From the NCBI RefSeq assembly GCF_005765165.1, contig NZ_VCIW01000017.1, positions 62,001 to 126,000 of the forward strand: a stretch of DNA of 64,000 bases, read 5' to 3'. Each line of letters opens with the position of its first letter. Position 1 is the stretch's first letter. The notes below the pieces were generated by a model. The model searched no databases. It was not told the DNA's origin and was given only the letters and a program-made list of their open reading frames with translations. The stretch is from Paenibacillus antri (GTDB lineage Bacteria; Bacillota; Bacilli; Paenibacillales; YIM-B00363). The translations under genes were made by a program, and so were the position numbers. Shown here in pieces: positions 52,622-63,548 of this stretch.

Positions 52622-53002
52622 TTATGTCTGCTCTCGAAACTTAACCTCCAAACGACTAGCACCAATTAAGCAACTAAAATCTTCCGGATAGTCCTCGGGA
52701 ACAAACTTAAAAATATAACAACCCTGCTCAACCTGAAATTTCGTGTTTACTTTGGAAGCTTCATCTCCTTCAAGAATAAGAAATACAGCTCTCGATGTGT
52801 CTGTCCGCCATTCTACGGGTGCTGAAACGAAGACCACACCCTTAAAGTGAATTTCTAATTCATGAGGGTACGATAAGCTTTTACCGCCACCAACGACAAG
52901 TTCGTTTCGTTCATATCTAATAATTTCAAAATCAAACCACAGTTCTTTTTGGATATGACTATTTATTGTCTCAACTACTGAAGAAATACCATTCTCACTC
53001 AC
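52622..53002 (-). CDS. Probable immunity protein for the RHS-type toxin
   Basis: 126 aa from a GTG at 53002, preceded by AAAGGACGTG. The protein is acidic and beta-rich, with no recognised domain. It lies 13 bp downstream of the toxin tip gene, where immunity genes of polymorphic toxins sit. The role is inferred from position and size only. Confidence 0.55.
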   Translation of the reverse strand: MSENGISSVVETINSHIQKELWFDFEIIRYERNELVVGGGKSLSYPHELEIHFKGVVFVSAPVEWRTDTSRAVFLILEGDEASKVNTKFQVEQGCYIFKFVPEDYPEDFSCLIGASRLEVKFREQT

Positions 53003-53015
53003 AGAATCACGTCCT

Positions 53016-54105
53016 TTAAGGAAGCTGAATATGTGTATCAGCCGCCGCTTGTGCGTTATAATTTGGACTCGATGGTTTTAATGTACTGGTATGATGCCAT
53101 ACTCCATTATGGTCAATATATTCCCAACCATAACCTTGACCGTTGGCATTTGTACCTTGTTGCCTCCGTGCAACCCTGTATATGTCCCCAGTCTTTCCGT
53201 AATTAGGGTCTGCTGCGTGAACCCTTACTTCAAAATCGTAACCATCTTGAGACCATTTTTGCTTTAATCCGTTAGCAGGAACACTAGTTAGATTTTGTTG
53301 TTTCAGTGCTTCATTGAGATAATGCTTGCCATCCAAGCAGTCAATATTATGAACCCAAATCCCTAAGTCACTTACAAAGTAGGTATGGAAGTCAGCAACA
53401 GTAAAGTTGTACACCTTAACTTTCTCATCGTGTTTAACAATCTTGATGCTATCAATCGTCAAGGTATTGCCATTACTCTGCTGTAGCTTATCCCCCACCT
53501 GCAAGTCAGCCGCTAGTACCCAGCCTTTACCTTCAACCCAAAACGGATGGTTGTCGGTGGTCTCAATGACTTGGTCGCCTACGGTCAGTTCGTAGATGAT
53601 TTCCTTATCATTTCGATACAGATGCGTGACTTCCTTGTAAGCTTGCTCGCCAGTCTCTTCATTCTTGGCGAGAACCATATCTCCGACTTCAATATCTTCG
53701 ATATTCTTCTCCCCTTCGTCTGTGAGCACCTTTGTTCCGGCAGTGAAGCAGTTGCATCCTATAACTGCCTTCTTAACATCATCAACTACTTTTTTAAATG
53801 CGTCAGTGACCTTTTCTAAAAAGGCCGGAGCCTTTTTAATTACCGTTGGTGCAGCTTTAACGGCTCTTACTCCTGTCCCACCCGGCATATAGTCAATTGT
53901 ATTTACGAGTGGTTGGATAAATCCGATTTTCTCATTTTCCCACTCCAAGGCAGCTTCGCAATAGGATTGTCCGAGAGCCTCAGTAAAGCAATGACCACTC
54001 GGGTCAACATACCGTAAGGGGTTGTTAGCTACATACGTATAAAGATTCAACGTCAACGGATTCGTAATATCCCCTTCATACGTATCCTTATCCATGATGC
54101 GGCCG
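53016..54105 (-). pseudogene. Orphan RHS toxin tip with pretoxin HINT domain
   Basis: The frame contains the very end of an RHS core (DKDTYEGDITNPLTLNLYTYVANNPLRYVDPSGH), a linker, and a HINT autoprotease domain from CFTAGTKVLTDEGEKNIEDIEVGDMVLAKN to DFHTYFVSDLGIWVHN. Last comes a toxin domain of about 105 residues containing YDFEVRVHAADPNYGKTGDIYRVARR, resembling polymorphic toxin type 30. The rest of the RHS protein, its signal and its start are missing: the sequence changes to the rph gene at 54106. The first ATG at 54095 lacks a binding site. It is either a displaced tip or a remnant. Confidence 0.75.
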
Positions 54106-56718
<2,613 letters not shown>

Positions 56719-56744
56719 CTAACCAGTGAATTGTGAAAAAACAT

Positions 56745-56773
56745 TTGACAAGGGATTGGCGGCGTGGTACACT
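56745..56773 (+). promoter_or_regulatory. Strong plus-strand promoter antisense to the rph leader
   Basis: -35 TTGACA (56745-56750), 17-bp spacer, -10 TACACT (56768-56773). No plus-strand coding gene follows before a terminator at 56863-56895. Confidence 0.6.
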
Positions 56774-56827
56774 TAAATTGTAAGATGAAATAAATATGCC
56801 TTCGAAGAATTAGGTAGTCGTAATCCG

Positions 56828-56856
56828 ATTATATCATCGTGTCTTTTTATGCGCAA
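56828..56856 (-). promoter_or_regulatory. Candidate rph promoter
   Basis: Minus strand -10 TATAAT (56828-56833), 17-bp spacer, -35 TTGCGC (56851-56856). It would give a leader of about 110 nt before the rph start codon at 56706. Confidence 0.55.
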
Positions 56857-56862
56857 TATATA

Positions 56863-56895
56863 AAGAACCTGGAACGCTGTCCAGGTTCTTTTTTT
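56863..56895. terminator. Terminator of the antisense unit and of the methyltransferase gene
   Basis: An 11-bp stem AAGAACCTGGA/TCCAGGTTCTT, 6-nt loop, then TTTTT on the plus strand and TTTATATATT on the minus strand. It serves both directions. Confidence 0.8.
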
Positions 56896-56924
56896 GATTT
56901 CCCGCTTCGAGGCGCGGCCATCAT

Positions 56925-57620
56925 TCAGTTTTTATACCCCAACGCTCCGAAATGGTCGGGAACATCAGGGGCATAGGCGTTCGGCGGAGCGGCCGATTCC
57001 GAACCTGGCTCGAATGTCCTTATCGACTGGAACCCTACATCCATGAAATCGTTCAGATATTGAGAGATCGGGCGATGGTACGCCCCTAGCGTGGAGCGAA
57101 GGGTGCCGGTGCCTTTGGATTTCCAAAATTGCGGAGCGTATTGATATACCTTCCTTGATCCGTCCTCGTCAGGATGGCTGAACGGCGACTGGAAGCAAGG
57201 GTGCATAACGAGCCAAATCATGAATCCGCCGGGTTTGACGATTCTATAAGCTTCCCGGAAAACTGCCTTATGATCGGGAATGTCCATAAGCATCAAACTT
57301 GAGATGACTATATCGTAAGACGCGGTTTTAAAATTTGAGGGGAGAGCCATCGCGTCGCCATGGACCCAATCGACCTTTTCGTTCAACGCTTGCGCATGAG
57401 CCAGCAATTTTTTACTGATATCTACCCCTGTAACCGACGCACCTAATCTGGCTAATTCGCTCGAAAGATCTCCCGATCCGCAACCAAGATCGCAAATGGA
57501 TGCTCTCGACAAGCTTGTAATCCGTTCCAATCGGCTAATGATGAACCGATGAGCTCGCCCCGGGCCGCCTTTTCGAACCATTTCCCTGTACTGATCGGCA
57601 AACGAATCATAATCGATCAT
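56925..57620 (-). CDS. Class I SAM-dependent methyltransferase
   Basis: 231 aa. Motif I ICDLGCGSGDLSSELA (about 42-57), acidic VTGVDISKKLL, motif II DWVHGDAMALP, motif IV DIVISSLMLMDIP and post-motif IVKPGGFMIWLVMHP. UbiE/BioC-like fold; the substrate is unknown. Its terminator is shared with the antisense unit. The 210 bp upstream hold only the importer terminator. Confidence 0.9.
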   Translation of the reverse strand: MIDYDSFADQYREMVRKGGPGRAHRFIISRLERITSLSRASICDLGCGSGDLSSELARLGASVTGVDISKKLLAHAQALNEKVDWVHGDAMALPSNFKTASYDIVISSLMLMDIPDHKAVFREAYRIVKPGGFMIWLVMHPCFQSPFSHPDEDGSRKVYQYAPQFWKSKGTGTLRSTLGAYHRPISQYLNDFMDVGFQSIRTFEPGSESAAPPNAYAPDVPDHFGALGYKN

Positions 57621-57782
57621 GTCGCTATGCCTCGCTTTAACTTGGATTTATTTCCCACACCTTCATTGTACAGAATGAAAACCAATACGAAAAATATATT
57701 GTTTAGAACAAACCGTTCACAATTCGAGATCGGTTTATTTGCGTGCGGCTTCATTGATGCGTTGGGATCACGGAAAAAGAAA

Positions 57783-57823
57783 GACCCGCAAGCGGCACCT
57801 CATTCGGTGTCCGCTTACGGGTC
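57783..57823 (-). terminator. Terminator after the second sugar-importer operon
   Basis: A long stem (GACCCG/CGGGTC, then AAGCGG/CCGCTT, then CACC/GGTG with small bulges) is followed on the minus strand by TTTCTTTTTC. It lies 10 bp past the binding-protein stop. Confidence 0.75.
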
Positions 57824-57832
57824 GTCGCGCGA

Positions 57833-59482
57833 TTAGTTGCTGTTATAACGGTCGAAAGCTGCTTGATATACTTTCAAATATTCCTCTACGCCCATATTGT
57901 GCACGGTTTGTACATAGCTGTCCCACTCCGTGAACGGCGCGGAACCGTTAATGAATTTCGCTTCCATCTCGTTCATGTACGTATGCATATCCGAACCGAT
58001 CGTGCTCATGAATTCGGTTTCCGATTCGGTAAAGTTGAAATTATACCATAGCTCCTCGATTTGGTGCGGAGCGGCCTTGTTCCCGGCCTCGACGGCTTCC
58101 GGAAGCGATTCGGAGCCCTTAAACCAGTTTAAGTGCACATAACCGGGATAACTTCCGCCCATCCAGCTGACATAGTCGGTAAGCGCTTGATCCAACGTCA
58201 ATCCGTCCGGGTTGTTTTTAATCTGCTCCACGAACTCCAAGGTCCCGTCCGTATTTTTCTTATAACTTACCCCTTCTTTGCCCATAAAGAACAGCGTCGC
58301 GCCTTCTTCGCCGAAGAAATGATCCATCCAACGGACCGTCGCTTCCGGATGCTCGTTTTTATCCGTGATAGCGAACGCCCCGGGCCATACCATCGGCACT
58401 TTGATATGCGTGTATAACTGATCCCCGTGAGGGCCTTTCAATGCTCCTAAGCCGATATAGTTCTCTCCGTTATATTGAGTTAGCGGATTCGGGTTGATGG
58501 TCGAAGCAAGCAATTCTTGCGCTCCTTTGGCATACAACGTCTTGCTGTCTTGCGTGAAAATGTCCGGGTCCACCAAACCTTCGGTATACAGCTTGTTCAC
58601 GAACTCCAAGACTTCTTTATAATTCTGCGTCGTCCGGAAAAACCGCAGCTCGTTCGTCGCCGGGTCCACGTCCACATGCTTATGGCCGAGACCGCGGGTG
58701 CCGACGCCCCAAGCGCCTTTGATTTGATCGATGAACGCGCCGGTCCCTGTCCCGCTATACGGGATTTCGTCCAACTGGCCGTTGCCGTTCAAATCGGTAT
58801 TTTTCACAGCCACCAGAAAGTCGTAATATTCCTGGATCGTCTGCGGCTCCTTGATTCCCAGTTGATCCAACCAGTCTTGCTTCACCCATAACGGCGTTCC
58901 GATCAACATCGGAAGGAATTCCGGGTCGTAGAAGGAAGGCATCGAGTAGATGTGTCCGTCAGGCATCGTGAGCGCCTTCCGCAATGCAGGGTACTTCTCC
59001 ATCAAAGCCGTAAGATTCGGCGCGTACTGTTCGATCAACTCGTCCAACTGTACGAAGACGCCTTGGCTGCCATATCTCATCAGATCGGCTGCGGGCACGC
59101 GAGCAGTAAAGAACGCGTCCGGATAGTCGCCATTGGCGAGCGCCAAGTTCCGTTTCTCGGTTAACCCGTCGAACGGAACGAATTGGAAGTTAATCTTCAT
59201 GTTACTCATTTGCTCCATCTCTTGGTACACGAGGCGCTCCTCGAACGGAGTGCTCCCGTTCGCGGGCGCTAACCCTGTAAAGAACGTCAGTTCGATCGGT
59301 TCATTGACGATAGGCATCCCCGTCGCATTGAAAGTCTGCTGCTGTTCGGACGAATTCGTCCCCTCGTTGGACGAGGCGGACGGGCTGGTCGGTTCCGCGG
59401 CGCCGCCGGCGCAACCTGCCGCTAAGCTTGCTGTTAAGAGCATCGAAGACGCTGTTCCTAGCCACTTTTTCCTTACCACCAT
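57833..59482 (-). CDS. Extracellular solute-binding lipoprotein (LplA-like)
   Basis: 549 aa. Starts behind GAGGAGAGAG. Lipoprotein signal MVVRKKWLGTASSMLLTASL with lipobox LAAGC. Family 1 sugar-binding fold with typical blocks PNLTALMEKYPALRKALTMPDGHIYSMPSF and LDQLGIKEPQTIQEYYDFLVAVKNTDLNGNG (calcium-like loop). It is last in an operon after a LacI regulator and two permeases, so it captures the sugar for them. Ligand unknown; by analogy a plant oligosaccharide. Confidence 0.92.
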   Translation of the reverse strand: MVVRKKWLGTASSMLLTASLAAGCAGGAAEPTSPSASSNEGTNSSEQQQTFNATGMPIVNEPIELTFFTGLAPANGSTPFEERLVYQEMEQMSNMKINFQFVPFDGLTEKRNLALANGDYPDAFFTARVPAADLMRYGSQGVFVQLDELIEQYAPNLTALMEKYPALRKALTMPDGHIYSMPSFYDPEFLPMLIGTPLWVKQDWLDQLGIKEPQTIQEYYDFLVAVKNTDLNGNGQLDEIPYSGTGTGAFIDQIKGAWGVGTRGLGHKHVDVDPATNELRFFRTTQNYKEVLEFVNKLYTEGLVDPDIFTQDSKTLYAKGAQELLASTINPNPLTQYNGENYIGLGALKGPHGDQLYTHIKVPMVWPGAFAITDKNEHPEATVRWMDHFFGEEGATLFFMGKEGVSYKKNTDGTLEFVEQIKNNPDGLTLDQALTDYVSWMGGSYPGYVHLNWFKGSESLPEAVEAGNKAAPHQIEELWYNFNFTESETEFMSTIGSDMHTYMNEMEAKFINGSAPFTEWDSYVQTVHNMGVEEYLKVYQAAFDRYNSN

Positions 59483-59524
59483 GAATCTCTCTCCTCTATC
59501 GTTTTTATATATGCTCTGAGGGGA

Positions 59525-60403
59525 TTACCCCTTTAAAGCCCCAATCATAACGCCCTTCGTAAAATACTTTTGCAAGAAGGGGTACAGCAGGAAGATCGGT
59601 AGATTCGCCACAACGATAATGGCAAACTTGACGGTTTCCTCGTCCATGATCGTTTGCGCATGCGCATGGTCTGAGGCATTGATCATCTCTTCCATCTGCC
59701 CTTGAATTAAGATTTCGCGCATAAACAGCTGCAGCGGATACTGCTCTCGATCCGTTAAATAGATGAGCGCATTGAAATACGCGTTCCAATGACCTACCGC
59801 GTAGAATAACACCATGACCGCCAAAATCGGCAATGAGAGCGGCAAGACGATCCTGAGGAGCGTTCGAATATCGGAGCTTCCGTCGATCGCGGCCGCTTCC
59901 AATATTTCGCCGGGAATACTGGTTTGAAAATAAGTTCTCATGATGAGAATGTTGTATACGGAAACGGCGCTTGGAATGATAAGAGCCCACATCGTGTTGG
60001 TCATGCCAAGGTCGCGCACGACCATATATGTCGGAATCAATCCCCCGCTGAAAAACATCGTAAACACGATCAAAGCCATAATGAGATTTCGTCCGTAGAA
60101 GCTTCGCTGGGACAACGGGTAGGCCGCCATCATCGTCATCACAACGTTAATGGCCGTACCGACGACCGTATAGAGAATCGTGTTCGCATAACCCGTGAGT
60201 AAGTCCCTATTACCGAATACCTTCTCGTAACCGGTGAAGCTGACGTTTACCGGCCAAAGCCACATGTTCCCCGACAGAACGGCGGCGGGATCGCTAATCG
60301 AAGCGCTGAGCACGAATACCAACGGATAAATGACGACGGCGCTTATGAATACCAGCAAGGCGCCGTTCACGATATCGAACGGATGAATGTTGCGCGATAG
60401 CAT
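59525..60403 (-). CDS. Carbohydrate ABC transporter permease (YtcP/LplC type)
   Basis: 292 aa, six spans, MalG-like. EAA loop GEILEAAAIDGSSDIRTLLRIVLPLSLPIL (about 180-209) and the C-terminal KGVMIGALKG. GGGGAAGAGGAT precedes the ATG. Forms the pore with the next permease; no ATPase is encoded in the operon. Confidence 0.92.
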   Translation of the reverse strand: MLSRNIHPFDIVNGALLVFISAVVIYPLVFVLSASISDPAAVLSGNMWLWPVNVSFTGYEKVFGNRDLLTGYANTILYTVVGTAINVVMTMMAAYPLSQRSFYGRNLIMALIVFTMFFSGGLIPTYMVVRDLGMTNTMWALIIPSAVSVYNILIMRTYFQTSIPGEILEAAAIDGSSDIRTLLRIVLPLSLPILAVMVLFYAVGHWNAYFNALIYLTDREQYPLQLFMREILIQGQMEEMINASDHAHAQTIMDEETVKFAIIVVANLPIFLLYPFLQKYFTKGVMIGALKG

Positions 60404-60416
60404 ATCCTCTTCCCCT

Positions 60417-61340
60417 TTACCACAAACTTGTCTGATTCAGTCTTCGAGCCATCCGGTTCACCATGACGAGCAGCATAAAATTCACGACGGAATTAAACAG
60501 TCCGACGGCCGAGGCGAAGCTGTACTGCGAACCGAGGATCCCGCTGCGGTACACGTAGGTCGAAATGACGTCGGAGGCTTCCATATTCAACGAATTTTGC
60601 ATCAGAAACACCTTCTCGAACCCGACGCCCATGACCGATCCGACATTCAGGATTAACAAGATAACGATCGTGGGACGAATGCCCGGCAAGTTAATGTGCC
60701 AGATGCGCCGAAGCCGCGACGCCCCGTCCACGCGAGCCGCTTCGTGCAGCTGCGGGTCGATGCCCGAGAGCGCCGCCAAATAAATAATGGAGCTCCATCC
60801 CATCTGCTGCCAAACACCGGAAAATACATAGATGCTCTTGAACCAATCCGGCTCCGTCATAAAATAGGTCGGCTGACCTCCGAACGCTTCGATCGCTTGG
60901 TTGACGATCCCCGTCGTCGGGGACAAAAAGATGACGACCATGCCAACCAATACGACGGTGGATAAAAAGTGAGGCGCATAAGTAACGGTTTGTACGAACC
61001 TTCGGAACGGACTGCTTCGCACCTCGTTGATCATTAATGCCAATACAATCGGGATCGGAAACCCGACCGCCAGCTCATAGAGGCTTATACCGATCGTATT
61101 TTTCAGCAGCCTCCAGAAGAAAAAGCTGTCGAAAAACCGTTCGAAATGTTTCCAACCGACCCAAGGACTGCCCCATATTCCCTTCGTGCCGATGAAATCT
61201 TTGAATGCGATTTGAACGCCGTACATCGGAAGATAATGAAAAATTAGAAAATATACGAGTACGGGGGCGATTAATAGATAGAGCTGCCAATGCCGCTTGA
61301 CGGCGATATACAACTTTCTCGTCCTCAACGAGTGCTCCAT
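60417..61340 (-). CDS. Carbohydrate ABC transporter permease (LplB/YteP type)
   Basis: 307 aa, six spans. Signatures LYLLIAPVLVYFLIFHYLPMYG, WVGWKHFERFF and the EAA-like LSGIDPQLHEAARVDGASRLRRI. AGGAGGAAACC precedes the ATG. First structural gene after the LacI regulator, 9 bp from it. Confidence 0.92.
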   Translation of the reverse strand: MEHSLRTRKLYIAVKRHWQLYLLIAPVLVYFLIFHYLPMYGVQIAFKDFIGTKGIWGSPWVGWKHFERFFDSFFFWRLLKNTIGISLYELAVGFPIPIVLALMINEVRSSPFRRFVQTVTYAPHFLSTVVLVGMVVIFLSPTTGIVNQAIEAFGGQPTYFMTEPDWFKSIYVFSGVWQQMGWSSIIYLAALSGIDPQLHEAARVDGASRLRRIWHINLPGIRPTIVILLILNVGSVMGVGFEKVFLMQNSLNMEASDVISTYVYRSGILGSQYSFASAVGLFNSVVNFMLLVMVNRMARRLNQTSLW

Positions 61341-61349
61341 GGTTTCCTC

Positions 61350-62384
61350 CTATGCAAAATGTTCGTGTTTGGCGCAGCTGCCTCGAATGACGAATTCGGT
61401 GGGCAAATAGCTGGTCAACGGCAGCGGGATTTTCCCTTCCATCCGTTGGGTCAGCAGCTTCACGGCAATCCGCCCCATTTCTTCCTTATGTACTCGAACC
61501 GTCGTCAGACCCGGATTCATGTATTGGGACATTTCGATATCGTCGAAAGACACCACCGACATATCTTCGGGAATGGACAGTCCGAATTCTTGAATCGCTT
61601 TGTAGGCGCCGTACGTCATCTTATCGCTTGCGACGAAAAGCGCCGTCGGCCTGTCGTTCATTCGCAGGACATCCACCATCGCTTCATAACTCTGCGCCGT
61701 ATCGAAGCCGCCGTCCCGGATCCACTCGTGGATCAAGGGAATCGAGTTTGCGCCGAGCGCCTCCTTGTACCCTAGGTAACGCGCTTCCTGCTCGAGAGGG
61801 GCGCCTACCCTGGAGCTTCCGCCGATAAAGGCGATTTTTTGGTGACCGAGTTGAAGCAAATATTGAACTGCTTGTCTGGCGGCGCCGCGAAAATCGACCG
61901 TCACGCCATCGATTCCCGGCTCCTCTAGACCTCCCACGCAGAATAGCCACGGAGCCTGCTTCGACAGCGTTTTTATGATCGAGGACTTCAACGGACCGAC
62001 GCAGATGACTCCTACATGCTGTTTATCGATGTCCGCGAACGGGTCGGACTTGAAGAAATCCTCGACTTCGACGGTAAAATCCAACGCCAATCCCTTCGTC
62101 ATCAGCTCGCTTTCGATTCCGTAGATTATTTCTGAAAAATAAGGATCTTGATATTTCGCCTTCGCCTGATGTAAGACGAGTCCAACCCTGATCTCCGATG
62201 CTTTCTCGCCGCTTTCGTCCGGCAGTTGCAGCTTGTGATAGCCCAGTTCTTTCGCGATTTGGATGATCCGCATACGAGTTTGATCGTGAACCGGTGCGAT
62301 CCCATGATTCCCGCTCAGCGCCCGCGAGACGGAGGATATGGAAACGTTCGCCCGATCGGCGATCTCTTTCAACGTAATTTTCAT
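61350..62384 (-). CDS. LacI-family transcriptional regulator
   Basis: 344 aa from the ATG at 62384 (MKITLKEIADRANVS); a TTG at 62402 would add six residues. N-terminal HTH and hinge ITLKEIADRANVSISSVSRALSGNHG, then a periplasmic-binding-like ligand domain (about 60-335) with VDFRGAARQAVQYLLQLGHQKIAFIGGSS and MSVVSFDDIEMSQYMNPGLTTVRV. It heads the importer operon and probably represses it until its sugar binds. Confidence 0.93.
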   Translation of the reverse strand: MKITLKEIADRANVSISSVSRALSGNHGIAPVHDQTRMRIIQIAKELGYHKLQLPDESGEKASEIRVGLVLHQAKAKYQDPYFSEIIYGIESELMTKGLALDFTVEVEDFFKSDPFADIDKQHVGVICVGPLKSSIIKTLSKQAPWLFCVGGLEEPGIDGVTVDFRGAARQAVQYLLQLGHQKIAFIGGSSRVGAPLEQEARYLGYKEALGANSIPLIHEWIRDGGFDTAQSYEAMVDVLRMNDRPTALFVASDKMTYGAYKAIQEFGLSIPEDMSVVSFDDIEMSQYMNPGLTTVRVHKEEMGRIAVKLLTQRMEGKIPLPLTSYLPTEFVIRGSCAKHEHFA

Positions 62385-62576
62385 GACAACACCCGACTTC
62401 AATTAGATATCGAACCGCAGCCCGTTACGCCTGAAAAAAATGCAAAAAATTGCAATTTCCGCTTCGTTTTTTTCAATTTCTTGCTTTTAGTTTAGTCGTG
62501 TAGTGTTAAGCCCAGGTCAAATCTATATGTAGAATTGGTAAAGATAGATTTGCTCCTCATTCCATGCAAAAAAAAA

Positions 62577-62603
62577 GCACCGGCTCGTTATGCCGGTGCT
62601 TCG
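62577..62603 (-). terminator. Strong terminator after the XRE/DUF2975 pair
   Basis: A perfect 10-bp stem AAGCACCGGC/GCCGGTGCTT, 7-nt loop, followed on the minus strand by TTTTTT. It lies 32 bp past the XRE stop. Confidence 0.85.
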
Positions 62604-62634
62604 ACTTCGTCTATTCGAACTTCAAGCGATCTCG

Positions 62635-62844
62635 TTATTCGTCGCTTTTGTATTCAAGAATATCTCCGGGTTGACAATCTAACGCCTTGCAAATCGCCTC
62701 TAGCGTCGATAATCGAACCGCTTTCGCCTTTCCGTTTTTCAATATGGAGAGGTTGGCCATCGTGATTCCGACTCTCTCCGAAAGCTCCGTTACGCTCATT
62801 TTTCTTTTCGCCAACATCACGTCGATATTGATTATAATGGCCAT
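62635..62844 (-). CDS. Small XRE-family regulator (YozG-like)
   Basis: 69 aa from the ATG at 62844, behind GAGGTGAATGAC. Nearly all one helix-turn-helix (MLAKRKMSVTELSERVGITMANLSILKNGKAKAVRLSTLEAICKALDCQPGDILEY). It follows the DUF2975 membrane protein by 10 bp, the standard pairing in Bacillales. Confidence 0.92.
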   Translation of the reverse strand: MAIIINIDVMLAKRKMSVTELSERVGITMANLSILKNGKAKAVRLSTLEAICKALDCQPGDILEYKSDE

Positions 62845-62854
62845 GTCATTCACC

Positions 62855-63337
62855 TCAGACCGTCAATTCGTTTTCTGTTTTTATATCGATAGCTTCTTTC
62901 AAGAGCTTTTGGAGAACAGCGGCAAAGACGGCAATGACCATGGAGGCGAAAATCAATACCATTCCGATGACGATAATTCCCGGGGCATCGTCTCTCTCCG
63001 CTATGAGGTAGAAGAGCGGCAAGCCTACAACATATAAGCCGCTGATCGCGATCGCGCAGTATTTAATAGACTTTAAAGCTCGTACCGATAAATCCGAGAA
63101 CGCTTTGTTCTTGTCGATATAGCTGAGCAGTTTAAAAGCTTGATACAGAGCAAAGTAAAACGGGATTGCCGCTGCATACATATCGAGGAAAACGAGATAT
63201 TTGATCGCCGTAAAATCCGGATACAATTCGGCTGCGTAACTCGCAATCTGCGGCACCAAAAATATGCACAAAGCAAGGACCGGGATTCCGATAAGGATGA
63301 CTGCCGCCTTTAAAAAGAGTGTTGTTCCTTGTTTCAT
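62855..63337 (-). CDS. DUF2975 family membrane protein
   Basis: 160 aa from the ATG at 63337 (AGGGGC upstream). Four hydrophobic segments (about 8-30, 48-68, 95-115 and 122-145) with the family's FALYQAFKLLSYIDKNKAFSDLSVRALKSIKYCAI block between spans two and three. Function unknown; always paired with a small XRE regulator, which it may influence. Confidence 0.9.
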   Translation of the reverse strand: MKQGTTLFLKAAVILIGIPVLALCIFLVPQIASYAAELYPDFTAIKYLVFLDMYAAAIPFYFALYQAFKLLSYIDKNKAFSDLSVRALKSIKYCAIAISGLYVVGLPLFYLIAERDDAPGIIVIGMVLIFASMVIAVFAAVLQKLLKEAIDIKTENELTV

Positions 63338-63493
63338 AAAAAGCCCCTCGCTTAATTTAAAATGTAAAATGACTCTAACACAATTCATATCGTTTTGCAA
63401 TAAATCATTGCCGATATTGAATATAATTTTGCTGTTGCAAAGATACTGAATGTTGCAGAGATACTAAATTAGCGTATTCGCCCGCCCCACGAC

Positions 63494-63531
63494 AAAGACG
63501 GCTCTTCGGTCGATCACGAAGAGCCGTCTTT
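63494..63531. terminator. Terminator after the RND pump gene
   Basis: A perfect 15-bp stem AAAGACGGCTCTTCG/CGAAGAGCCGTCTTT with an 8-nt loop, 17 bp past the stop, T-rich on both sides. Confidence 0.8.
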
Positions 63532-63548
63532 ATTTACTTCCTTTGCGC

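Larger units (their letters stand above)
56780..56895 (+). ncRNA. Candidate small RNA antisense to the rph 5' leader
   Basis: About 116 nt between a good plus-strand promoter and a perfect intrinsic terminator, with no ORF. It overlaps the predicted rph start region (56780-56820) in antisense. Promoter and terminator quality are the only evidence. Confidence 0.45.
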
